A model generated the notes under the pieces. The model was not told where the DNA came from. It did not search any database and saw only the letters and a list, made by a program, of their open reading frames with translations. This document shows positions 54,429-64,000 of a DNA stretch of 64,000 nt, piece by piece. The stretch covers positions 744,001 through 808,000 of the forward strand of contig JAHQIY010000012.1 in NCBI GenBank assembly GCA_019054805.1. Reading direction: 5' to 3'. The position numbers and the translations under genes were made by a program. This DNA is from Brachionus manjavacas (Eukaryota > Rotifera > Eurotatoria > Ploima > Brachionidae). Positions within the stretch are counted from its first letter, which is position 1; every line of letters begins with the position of its first letter.

Positions 54429-55155
54429 ATGTATTTTTTTCAATACCTTTTTTTCCTAAATAAAAACTACTGAACTAAACATAACTTTCCAAAATTTAAA
54501 TTTCAGAATCAACAACTTCATTCTTCTTCCATCAGACTTTGTGAATTTTTATACAAATCGTACAAAAACTTCATAAAAAAATACTTTTTCATTTTTCGTT
54601 AATTAAATTTGGCAAAATTGAGCTTTATAAACTTAGATGGTGAAACAAAATTTTTGGCTTCGTATTTTTAACTCAAATTTGACTTTAATTTCTACTAATT
54701 GTATAAATAAGATATAATAAATTAGACTAATTATTTTTTTTTCTATATTTTATTAGGGTCTAGTGGAAAATGTGAACAATTGTTAACAAAAAAATGTTAA
54801 CATGAGTATCAAGTACAAAATGTGAACATTTTGTTCACATAATCTCTGGTCACATATTTGGTGACCAAAATAGATAAATAAAAAAATAAAAAATTTTTTC
54901 GAGTTCAGTTTTTATTTTTTGTGAACATTCATTTTAGAATAAAAGTTAAATTTTAAATGCAAATAAAAAAAAAGATAAATACCAATTCCTTTTTTTATTA
55001 GTTTTTATGTTTTAAAGAAAATTTCAGAAACAGAATTTCAGAATTTCAGTATCTTTATCTTTATTGATTTTTTGATTAAAATTCAATTCAATAATTGGAA
55101 TTGTTTTAGCAATAGTTAGCTGAGCTACCCAACACTTAAACACTATGATAAGTTT
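54429..55155. other. A/T-rich with a decayed repeat-A relative
   Basis: Around 54,765-54,870 there are words AAATGTGAACA and CTCTGGTCACATATTTGGTGACC like the ends of the MITE at 33,353. Otherwise nothing recognised. Confidence 0.4.
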
Positions 55156-55159
55156 AAGA

Positions 55160-55552
55160 AAGAGCACTTGCAAGATGATATAAAAAGTTTTGTGATGTAG
55201 TGAATGGTCGATGAATCTGAACACTGAAAAATGTGAAGTAATGCATATTTGTAGGAATTACCCAAGAACGGATTTTTATATATCAAAGGAAAATGTAGTC
55301 CACCAATTGACGAAGGCTTCTGAACAGAAAGATTTAGGAGTCATAGTAAATCCCGACATGAAATGGTGTAAGCGAATATGTGCTTCATCGGCAAGAGCAA
55401 ACAGAATTCTCGGGCAAGTATTAAATGGTTTCAGTAACCATGATTCAAATATTATAAAAAAAATGTACACAAGTCTTGGGCGTCCTCATCTCGAATATGC
55501 AGTATCAGTTTGGAATCCATACCTGAAGATAGATATTGATACACCTAAATAA
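55160..55552 (+). pseudogene. LINE reverse transcriptase C-terminal fragment (CR1/jockey group)
   Basis: A stop-containing start (LQDDIKSFV) leads into an open block with WSMNLNTEKCEVMHI, then KDLGVIVNPDMKW, ARANRILGQVLNGF and SLGRPHLEYAVSVWNPYLK. This is the thumb and connection region that follows the FADD motif. The frame stops where a fold-back MITE begins at about 55,544. The catalytic palm is missing. Confidence 0.75.
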
Positions 55553-55929
55553 TCTCAATGTCCTCCTAGTTAATGATATTATTTTAATAAGTTTTATATA
55601 TCATCTGATAGATAATCAAACAAGGATCAAGATGATATTAGATCTTTTTTATTATTACTTTCGGTTCAATTTATAAAAGTGTTCAAAATTTGGTGTAAAT
55701 ATCTTGTTCCGTTCAAAAGTTATACGATCAAAATCAAAAATATACCAAATTTTTTACTTTTTAAAATAAGGTTAAAATTTGAAGGTTTTTTGAGTATATC
55801 TTTTGAACCGAAAGTAATAATAAAAAAGATCTAATATCATCTTGATCCTTGTTTGATTATCTATCAGATGATATATAAAACTTATTAAAATAATATCATT
55901 AACTAGGATGACATTGAGATTATTTAGGT
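55544..55929. mobile_element. About 385-bp fold-back MITE inserted in the LINE fragment
   Basis: The two ends are inverted copies of about 140 bp (CACCTAAATAATCTCAATG ... CATTGAGATTATTTAGGTG), separated by about 90 bases. The arms share GATGATATATAAAACTTATT and ATCAAGATGATATTAGATC, so one strand would fold into a long hairpin. No coding capacity. Target duplication not determined. Confidence 0.8.
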
Positions 55930-56269
55930 GGGGTCAAGGTTATGCCGTTTATTTCCGGTTTAAACAAAGCAGAAACATTATACAAAGTGTTTTGTAATCA
56001 TTAAGGTCTAATGTATATATGTATAAAATTTCAAAAATTTTCGATGAATCAATCATTGGATTTTATCGAAAACAAACTCGCGCCAACCTTTATTGAACAC
56101 CCGTTAGATAACATATTGAGTGACTAATTTTGCTTACAGTCTGATTAATCCGGACTTCACGCATAAGCGTAGCAATTGTCATTATTGTATTATTATTTTA
56201 TTTAAGTCTGTTAAAAAAAATTAAAATGAACATTTTTATCAAAAAATTTTTATCTAATAAAAAAACAAA
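55930..56269. other. Intergenic; possible isolated pogo-like end
   Basis: TACAGTCTGATTAATCCGG at about 56,134 resembles a Tigger-type terminal repeat but no partner was found. No gene. Confidence 0.3.
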
Positions 56270-56770
56270 TTTTTTTATCATTCAATATTTATTCTCAAAA
56301 TTATGTAAAAAAAATTTACGCTAATTTACGTAAATTTTGGTAAAATGTAATCAGTTTAATAGTAGAAAATAGTAAAAATGGTAAAAAATGGTTAATTAAA
56401 ATTTTTGATTAAATTGAAAAAAATAATTTTATTTACATTTTTTATCATAAAGTATCATAAATAGTTTTAATGCTTTTTAATTGTTTGTACAACCTCCTTG
56501 ATTTTCTATTTATTTATTTATCTAGATTTTAACTTAAATTAATTATTTATTTATATTTTCAATTTTAACCTTTTTTAAATATTGATGAAATTTGACATTT
56601 CACCAATTTTTACCATTAAATTGATTAAATTTTACCAAAATTTACGTAAATTATGGTAAATTTTTTTTACAGAATTTTGAAAATAAATATTGAATGATAA
56701 AAAGAATTCAATTATTTTTAAAAAGTGCTAAATTATTTCAATTTTTGGACATTAATTTTTATATAAATAT
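56270..56770. mobile_element. Deletion derivative of the 16.3-kb Tc1 family
   Basis: Both subterminal regions of the Tc1 element are present in inverted order (TTTACGTAAATTTTGGTAAAA / TTTTACCAAAATTTACGTAAA types). They enclose a short centre with CAACCTCCTTGATTTTCTAT, which also occurs in the Tc1 interior at 17,181-17,200. The transposase is gone and the outermost CAGTGG ends have decayed. Confidence 0.7.
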
Positions 56771-57796
56771 ACCTAAAATGTTCGAAATAATTTAACTTTT
56801 TTTATCTTCAATAAAATACCCGATTCAGTTTAAGGCAATTAATAGAAAAAATTAACCACAAATCAACCAAGATCTCTATGAATCCAACCCAAGCCTAGAA
56901 AGTAGCTCAACTCCACTTCACAAACTTCAGCAATACATATCAACTAAAACTTAGATAGTATTTTTTCCTTTTTATAAATTAGGATTTTTAATTATAAGGA
57001 AAATTCAGTTTTTACATTATTTCAGCAATTAATATAGGATGATTTTAATATTTGATATTTGTTATTTTTTTTCCATTAAAAGGATTAAATTGAAAAATAA
57101 GAAAATAAAAATAAAGGACATTTTTTTGACATATAAACTGTGACCAATTTTCACCTAAAATCAACAGGATGTCTCTGTTGAAAACAATACAAAAATAAAA
57201 AGATAAACAAAATCATTGATAGAACTATTGTTAATCAATTTTCACAATTCTTGAATAAAAATAAAAACCAGTTTGAGACTAATTAGATCAAAATTTGTGC
57301 AAAATTATACACCAAAATAACAAAAAGCTAATTTGAAGTATAAAATTAGGACCTTGTTGACTTGTATCCAAAATAATCGTAAACCTCTTGAGCCATTTCC
57401 AATAAGTATATCACCTATCAAGCATAACAGAAACAATTTGATTTGCCTTCTAATCTCCCTCTCTCTTTATCTCTCTCTCTCTCTTGAGAAACAATGTAAA
57501 GAAAATAGATTTAAAAAATAAAAACAAATCATGTGATTAGTAGTGATTTGTTTTGAATTGATAAAAAAGCATTTGATGGATTTGGGTGAAGTATGAAGCA
57601 AAGGTTTTAATTTTAAATCACTTGAAATAAATTATTCCAAAAAAAAAATTAAGAATCTTATTTATAATTTTTTTTTATTAATAGTAATAAAATAACAAAT
57701 TCCGCATAAAAAAATTCTTAAAAAAATATATTTAAGAAAAAAGAAAACTACTCAGAATCACAATATTAAGTAAAAAAAATTTGATTAGAAAATTAA
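56771..57796. other. Intergenic with a (CT)n microsatellite
   Basis: CT repeats at about 57,456-57,484 are broken by TTTAT. No gene seen. The last 100 bases are the likely 3' end of the gene at 57,797. Confidence 0.45.
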
Positions 57797-58081
57797 TTAT
57801 TTTTTCTTGTAATAACCACCGTAACCATAATCATAGACTGGATATCCGCCATAACCATATCCTTGTCCGTAACCATAGCCATAACTAGGTGCATAGCCGT
57901 ATCCAGCACCATAAGTTCCAATACCGTAATCATAAGCTCCAAATCCAATACCACCAAAATGACCACCTTTTAGATTGGCATCACCACTTGACTGAAGTTT
58001 AGATGAAGATGGAGCTGAATTCACAACTGAGAAAATGGTGGCTAAGCAAACTATGGTCAAGAGGAATTGCTTTGAATACAT
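57797..58081 (-). CDS. Secreted Gly/Tyr-rich protein (94 aa)
   Basis: Signal peptide MYSKQFLLTIVCLATIFSVV ends at NSA. A short Ser/Lys linker (SSSKLQSSGDANLKGGHF) comes next. The rest is made of GYG, GYGQG and YGGYP repeats, ending YYKKK. Tyr- and Gly-rich short secreted proteins are common in cuticle, egg-shell and adhesive materials of invertebrates, where Tyr can be cross-linked. That role is inferred from composition. The Lys-Lys-Lys end resembles the Lys-Lys ends of the SNFNNNN proteins. The frame is intact and intronless. AAATATACTC about 65 bases upstream could be a weak TATA element. Confidence 0.75.
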   Translation of the reverse strand: MYSKQFLLTIVCLATIFSVVNSAPSSSKLQSSGDANLKGGHFGGIGFGAYDYGIGTYGAGYGYAPSYGYGYGQGYGYGGYPVYDYGYGGYYKKK

Positions 58082-59040
58082 TTTTTTAGTTTTAATTAAT
58101 AAATTGAAATCAATGAATTATGAGTATTTCAAGAGTATATTTTTGTATTACATTTCTTTAAATTTAGATAAATAGGGTAACCTGGTTTAAATGAAAATTC
58201 TAAAATAATCTTTTTTACTTAATTTAAGAATTTTAATTTTACTAAATCAATTAAAATGATAGATTTTTAGAATTTGAAATATCTTAAAAAAAAAGCAATA
58301 TTTGAACCGAATCTAAAGCGCATTTCTAGTTTAGGATCAATTTTTGATTTTTAAAATGATATAATAAAGTTTTGATTATGAAATTAATCGCTTTTTTTAA
58401 ATAAAATTAGTGAAAAGGTACATATTTTGATTTAACATAAAGTATAATTTGTTTAATCTAAATTTAAAGTCTGCAATAAATAACTAACTTAAAATTGAAA
58501 CATTTAGATGATAACACTCTGCAATGTTCAATTTTATATTGCAGAGTTTTCCTTTAGATATTATCAAGTATGTTAAATCCAAAAATAAACCTCTGCAATT
58601 ATTATTTTAAATAATAACAATTTATGATCAACATTTGATCATAAAGTTCAAAATGCCATCTAAAGACTAAAAATATTACAAATTATTTTTAATATAAATT
58701 TTCATTTAAACTTTTCAAAATAATTTTTTTTATGGTTTCACTTTTTTCATCAGAAATCAGATTTTTTTTTCAATAAATAAAATTAACCAACTTTTAGAAG
58801 CCAGCTTCCCAATTTCTCTTTTTAATGGTTTTTCATTTTTAAGTCTAAATATCGGAGCAAATTCAAATTTTTGTCAAATTTTTTTTTAAAAAATAAATTT
58901 AATTGTCAGCAAATGTCGCATAGCATTTCTGCATTATTTTACAAATTAAAAATGAACCCTCAAACACTTCTGTAAATTGCAATGCAAAAACTTGGTTCAA
59001 TTCAATGTCTATCAAGCATCTATCAAACTACTAACTTTTT
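58082..59040. other. Intergenic, no gene seen
   Basis: A/T-rich with a local inverted pair, CTCTGCAATGTTCAATTTTA / TATATTGCAGAG, at about 58,517-58,553. Nothing else recognised. Confidence 0.35.
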
Positions 59041-61760
59041 AACAGAGATCGTGAAGAGTTGATTGGAGGCGGCGTAACAATCTATGTCCGCAACGATATT
59101 GATGCCTACGAAGCAAATGATTTTTGCTTATCCAAAAGATGCACTGAACAAGTCTGGTGTTACATTCACATTGGATCAGAGAAAGTTCTGTTAGGATGCA
59201 TTTACTGACCACCTTACGCAAGCAGGGAGACCAACATGGAAATTAATCACACCATAACCCGTGCCAGAATGATGATTGACAAAAAAAATTCACAGGTCTC
59301 TTAATTGCAGGCGATTTCAACTACGCAATGATCAAATGGAATAATGAATTTGGGATTGTAACAGGCAGGGAACATTATGGGTAGAAATAACTGTATTGAT
59401 TTCCTTGAAACCTTAGCGTCAAACTTTTTAAAGCAACATGTCTTTGAACCAACTTTTGGAAACAATGTTTTAGATCTAGTAATTACGGAAGAAACTGATA
59501 GAATATATGCGATTGGGATTGGACCACACCTAAGTTCATCGAACAAGAACAAACTTCACGCGGCCTTTCTTGGGAATATTTTTTAGTAGGCAATATAAAA
59601 AAGAAATTCGATAGTCGTCTCCTCTACGAGAAAGGAAATTACTGTGAACTAAGTCATTACCTTGAACAGAACGTTTCAAATTAGCGAATGGTACAAATGA
59701 TTTTGAAAAACAATACAAAATACTAATGGAAGTATATAAGAATGGTGTCTCAGAATACATACCATCAAAAAAAATTTCAATAGACTCCAAAGAAGCTAAG
59801 AAAAATCCGAAATGGTTCAACAATGATTTAAAAAAGCTAACCAGGCGCAAATACAAGCTTCATTTGCAAATGAGGACCCCATTAGGATCATCAGCACTCA
59901 AAGATGAATACAAAGAAATTTGTAAGAAACTTAAATTAATGATTAAAGCAACGCGAAGATCGTATGAAGAACAAATTATTAGAAAAGTAAAAACAACCCA
60001 AAATTAATTTATGGATTCTTAAATCACCAAAGAAAGCAAAAGGATAAAATAAGCTCTCTAAGTAACACTAATGGGGATCTCTTTGTAGACAAAAATATTA
60101 TCACTTTACTGTTAGTTGATCAATTCCAGGAATCCTTCAGCTTTGACTGCGGTTAACAATTTCCGGTCTTTGAGTCGAGATGCACAGAAAGCAGTCAAGT
60201 TGATATCGAATTGTTCTCAAGAGTAAATATTCTCAAGCAGCTTAGCAAAATAAATGTGAGAAAGGCGAGTGGAAACGACGGATTACATCCTCATGTAATC
60301 AAAAGTTGTTCTGAAAGGTTCTCAAGAATTTTGGAGTCAATTTTTAAGAACTCATTCATTACAGGCAAGTTACCATCATCTCTGAAATAGGCAAACATTA
60401 CGCCAATCTTTAAAAAAGGTAAAAAAACTGACCCGAGTAACTATAGACCGATCTCACTAACTTCCGTTCTTTTTAAAATAATGGAGAAAATTTTTAGAGA
60501 CGCCATGATGGCTCATCTGAACAAATACCATCCGATTACAGAACAACAACATGGCTTTGTCGAGAAAAAATCATGTTTGACAAATCTTCTTGAAACGATT
60601 GACATTATCACAGAGGCAGCGAATCGTGGATTTGCGTCGGCGGTGGTTTTTCTAAACTTTGCTAAAGCTTCGATAAAGTTTCACATCGGGCACTTTTACT
60701 AAAACTGAAGGCATACGGATTCAGAGGTTGCATCTTGAATTGAATCTCCGATTTCTTGACTTGTAGGAATCAACGCGAAGTATTAGGTGATAACGTCCCC
60801 GATTGGAAAGATGTCTTAAGTGGAGTCAAACAAGGTTCTGTCCTTGGTCCTCTACTTTTCGTGATATTTATCAATGACATTCCTAGTGTGACAAAGGGTT
60901 TAATCAAACTTTTCGCAGATGATTATAAACTGATAAACATCATCCGTAATCGCCTTGAAGTTGAACAAGTACAGTCAGACATTGACAAGATTGTTAAATG
61001 GTCCGACGATTGGCTAATGAAATTCAACACCGAAAAATGTAAATTTATGCTCTTCAAAAGTAAAGAAATTAAGACAGTGGAACTATTAATGAACAACTTG
61101 CCAATCAACGAGTCAAACAACTGTTGAACGAGATCTTTGAATTTATCTGACCGACGACTTAAAATGGGCACACCAAGCGACACAGGCAGCAAATAAAGCG
61201 AATGCAGTATTGGGAATATGGGAATATGCTGCAGCAGCTTGGAGCCCATGTACTAAAAAGGACTCGAACATTTTGGAACCAGTGCAAAGACGAGCTACGA
61301 AATTAGTGTCTAGTTTAAGATATCAAGACTATGATAAAAGACTTACTAAGTTAGGGTTGATGAGATTCAAGACAAGACGAGATCGTGGAGACTTAATTTA
61401 AACATTTAAAATAATGAATTGTTTTAGCGCAGTCAAATGGCAGAATCCGTACATTAAAAGCCATGCACTAACAAGTAATGGTCCAGCTGGTGGAATCGAG
61501 GACATCATTAAAGATTGACCAAGCAAATGTCAAGGATCAAAGTGAGAGAGAAATTTCTAACAAAAAGAGTGGTGAATGCGTGGAACGAGTTACCGATAGA
61601 GATTGTAAATTCAAAATCATTATTAAATTTTCCTATTAACATAATCTTTTTAAGACATATTTTAAAATCAGATAGCCACCAAAGAAAGGCTAGATATAGC
61701 ATTGCTCCACAGTAGCGTAGCTTTTTATTATTATTATTATTATTATTTTTATTAAAATAA
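59041..61760 (+). mobile_element. Long LINE copy, endonuclease and reverse transcriptase, frames broken
   Basis: The endonuclease begins in REELIGGGVTIYVRND and continues with GCIY-stop-PPYASR, LIAGDFNYA and a C-terminal block with TFGNNVLDLVITEETDRIYA. The reverse transcriptase has RKASGNDGLHP, NYRPISLTSVLFKIMEKIF, then QQHGFVEKKSC and GVKQGSVLGPLLFVIFIND, and the catalytic LFADDYKL. The thumb has WSDDWLMKFNTEKCKFML. The C-terminal region has RRATKLVSSLRYQDYDKRL, SNGPAGGI and FLTKRVVNAWNELP. It ends in a (TTA)n tail at about 61,725-61,750. At least six frame changes or stops inactivate it. It is closer to the fragment at 4640 than to the LINE at 38.6 kb. Confidence 0.87.
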
Positions 61761-62625
61761 ATCCTATTCTTTTTTTTGAAAAAAAAAGATAATTGAAAAA
61801 AAAGACATTTTTTAATTTTTTATTAATTTTTTATAATGATTTGATCAATCAAAAAGAGGAAGGAAAACTTTGGTAGAAAACTTTGGCTCCATTGATGCGA
61901 GCATAGAATTCTTCAAACGTAACAGAGAGATATTATTTAAAAATCTAAAGAACAAAGATTACCTGGTGATGTTACAGAAACTACTAAAATAACTCAATTG
62001 CATTAATCGTGAGAAAAAATGAAATAATAAAATTAATGGCAACTAAATGGGTAAAAAACGAACAGAAATATTATAGCTTAGAGCAGACTTGTTTTAAGTT
62101 TTTTAATTAAATAATGTGTTTTTTTTTTTAAATTATTAAACATTTTTAATTATCATAAATTTTTATTTTTTTTTGATCTTTAACCTCTTTTTTTTCAGCG
62201 TGACAGTCCAAAATTCTAGCTGCCAAGCTTAACGGCTAAATGACCGCCTGCCACAATATTGACCGTATCTTTGACTGCCCGCTTTTTTTTTTACAGATTT
62301 TTTAAACTTTCCAAAATTTTGAGATTTTTTAAACTGTCAAACTGACCGGCTTGACTAAGCCTTTTTCTAAAAAAAAAAAAATTTAAGTCAAGTCAAGTCA
62401 TTGACTTGAACTTGTGACTAAATACAAAAAATATAACTGACAAAGCAAGTGCCTTATTGTCTTTAATAGATGAAACCTGCATTGAAATAAATGCAACAAA
62501 CGCAACTTCCCAAGAAATTATTAAGATTTCAACAAAATTTTTTTTTGAACAAATCCTATTTACAATGATTAATTGATTGAATTTGTTCACAGAACCCAAT
62601 AACAAAACGAAACTATATTTGAATT
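61761..62625. other. Intergenic with a CAAGTC-rich patch
   Basis: At about 62,385-62,415 repeated CAAGT words recall the MITE at 20,471-20,895. A slightly GC-richer patch at 62,200-62,290 has no identified partner. No gene. Confidence 0.4.
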
Positions 62626-63990
62626 TATGTTTGAACTAGAAAATTTTGCCGCGGAAGCTTACCTTCAACATGATGATAGGTATATGGAGCCAATTATTGT
62701 TGATCATTTATTCGAGGTTTACGGGTAAATAGAGTACAAAGTGAACTCTGCCAAATGGAAAAAATAGAAACAATTCAAGAGGTTTTGGACAAAGCAAATC
62801 AACTTGAAATTAGTTTCCAAAAATGTAAACAATTAATAGAAGTAAAAAATTCTAGAACAAATGAAATGAGATCAAAGAAAAATACGAAAAATTAAAAAAT
62901 TCGTATGATCAGTTCAATCAAGATGCCTTTTATTCAAATCATCATCACCAAAATCCAAAACCTAAAGTAAGTTTTCTATCTAATACAAAAAATAATCAAA
63001 ATGTGAAAAATTGTCCAAAATGAATGACTATCACCTAATTTTGAACCAAAAAATAAAAATAATTTCTTCAATTGTTAACATTCAAATCTTATAAAAAAAA
63101 TTGCTACATCACATAAAGTTATAAAAAATCTTCAATTTTCCAAACATTTACATCACTGAAATCTCATTCACATCAGTATTCAAAATTGCTAACCAAAATC
63201 ACAACATTTTTAAATGCAAATGATCAACAAATTTCAAACTACAGTTCAACCGTAGCAGAAAATCTAGAAGGTGATTGCTTAATTAACGACATTTTGACTC
63301 ATTTTCAAATCGACACTGGTTCGGATAAAACAGCTATATCAGATAGAAAGTACAAGGATCTTCCAAATGGAGAAGAGATGATTCAAGTCTGGAAATGATA
63401 ATACTGGTGCTGATGGTAGTAACTTAATATTTCTTGGAAAAACTTAGGTCAAAATACAAATTGGTACATACATCACACAAATGAATGTTTACACAATTAA
63501 GGATTTGGTACAAGAGTGTCTCATTTGGTCTAGATTTTGTTAATAAATTTGAAGGGTTTAGAATACCAATTGGTCATTTAGAAACAATTTTAAAAAATTT
63601 TACAATCAAATCTATACACAACTACAACAAGAAACTTAAACAATCGTATTTGCATAACAATGACGCAAAACCTAAAACAGTACAAACCATCCACTCAAAC
63701 TTAGACACTTTTGAATGTAAGGAAGATCCATCAAAAAAATGAAGTAATCAAAAATACGATTTTAGAATTAGTAACAAGTGCCGCTTCACTCATGGATCTT
63801 AAACCATCAGCAATTACAAATCATAAAATTGACTTAATTAACCCACAACAAGAACAAATGAGTCAAAAAACACTTATAGTCCATGAGCAAACGAAATGAA
63901 TTTAACAAAATGATTGATGAAAAGTTTTTTTTAAGTAAAGGACGGCGAATTTTTTTTTTTTCTATTAAAAGGTATAGAATCCACATATTC
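62626..63990 (+). pseudogene. Gypsy-like LTR retrotransposon gag-pol remnant
   Basis: 62,626-62,890 reads, across frame breaks, like a Gag capsid end (YMEPIIVDHLFEVYG, then TIQEVLDKANQLE). 63,260-63,400 holds an aspartic protease with FQIDTGSDKTA, whose Asp-Thr-Gly is the active site. 63,480-63,620 continues the protease C-terminal side (LDFVNKFEGFRIPIG). 63,800-63,870 has HKIDLINPQQ, which resembles the segment just before reverse transcriptase in Gypsy pol. The reverse transcriptase itself would lie beyond the window. No LTR is visible upstream. Many stops; inactive. Confidence 0.7.
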
Positions 63991-64000
63991 TTTCATAAAA

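Overview
The window is animal nuclear DNA. It is very A+T-rich, has short spliceosomal introns, carries metazoan heparan-sulfate 6-O-sulfotransferase genes, and is mostly transposable elements in layered insertions. The gene style (62-base intron, secreted repeat proteins, many decayed LINE, pogo/Tigger and Tc1 copies) would suit a small invertebrate such as a rotifer. That is a guess from style, not a species identification. No bacterial operons, CRISPR arrays, rRNA or convincing tRNA genes were seen.

Layout. 1-5.2 kb: decayed LINE pieces, a complete 569-bp pogo-type element and a hAT remnant. 5.86-8.97 kb: a minus-strand cluster of small secreted proteins, several built from Asn-rich repeats behind a signal peptide and a Lys-Arg site, three with TATA boxes. 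9.4-10.5 kb: heparan-sulfate 6-O-sulfotransferase copy 1. 11-14.2 kb: a LINE split by a complete Tigger element, then a second LINE fragment. 15.6-19 kb and 36.7-37.9 kb: a Tc1/mariner element inside a large palindrome with a 1-kb tandem duplication. 19,058-36,722: a 17.7-kb DNA transposon inserted into that duplication. 38-41.6 kb: a LINE nested in a pogo remnant. 43-53.5 kb: an inverted duplication carrying sulfotransferase copies 2 and 3, and between them a RING-type gene and an IS630/Tc1-like element. 53.8-63.99 kb: piggyBac-type MITE, LINE pieces, a fold-back element, a Gly/Tyr-rich secreted protein, a second long LINE and a Gypsy-like gag-pol remnant running to the edge.

Main discovery. 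The 17.7-kb element is bounded by GGCAAG...CTTGCC inverted repeats and a perfect 4-bp ATAT duplication, and its empty site is also present in the window. It encodes, rightward, an intron-containing RNase-H-fold-like transposase with a terminal C2H2 finger and then a USP7-like deubiquitinase that keeps its Cys and His boxes. Leftward it encodes an intact three-exon C2H2 protein, a 132-residue coiled-coil protein and a third multi-exon protein. A second USP tail that has lost its His box lies in the opposite terminal repeat. A cut-and-paste transposon carrying a ubiquitin-specific protease and a divergent accessory gene set is the strongest candidate here for an undescribed system.

The ordinary cellular genes are the secreted-protein cluster, the three sulfotransferases (Golgi type II membrane enzymes that 6-O-sulfate heparan sulfate), the RING-like protein and the Gly/Tyr-rich protein. 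Nearly everything else is mobile DNA, and the insertion order can often be read because one element splits another.
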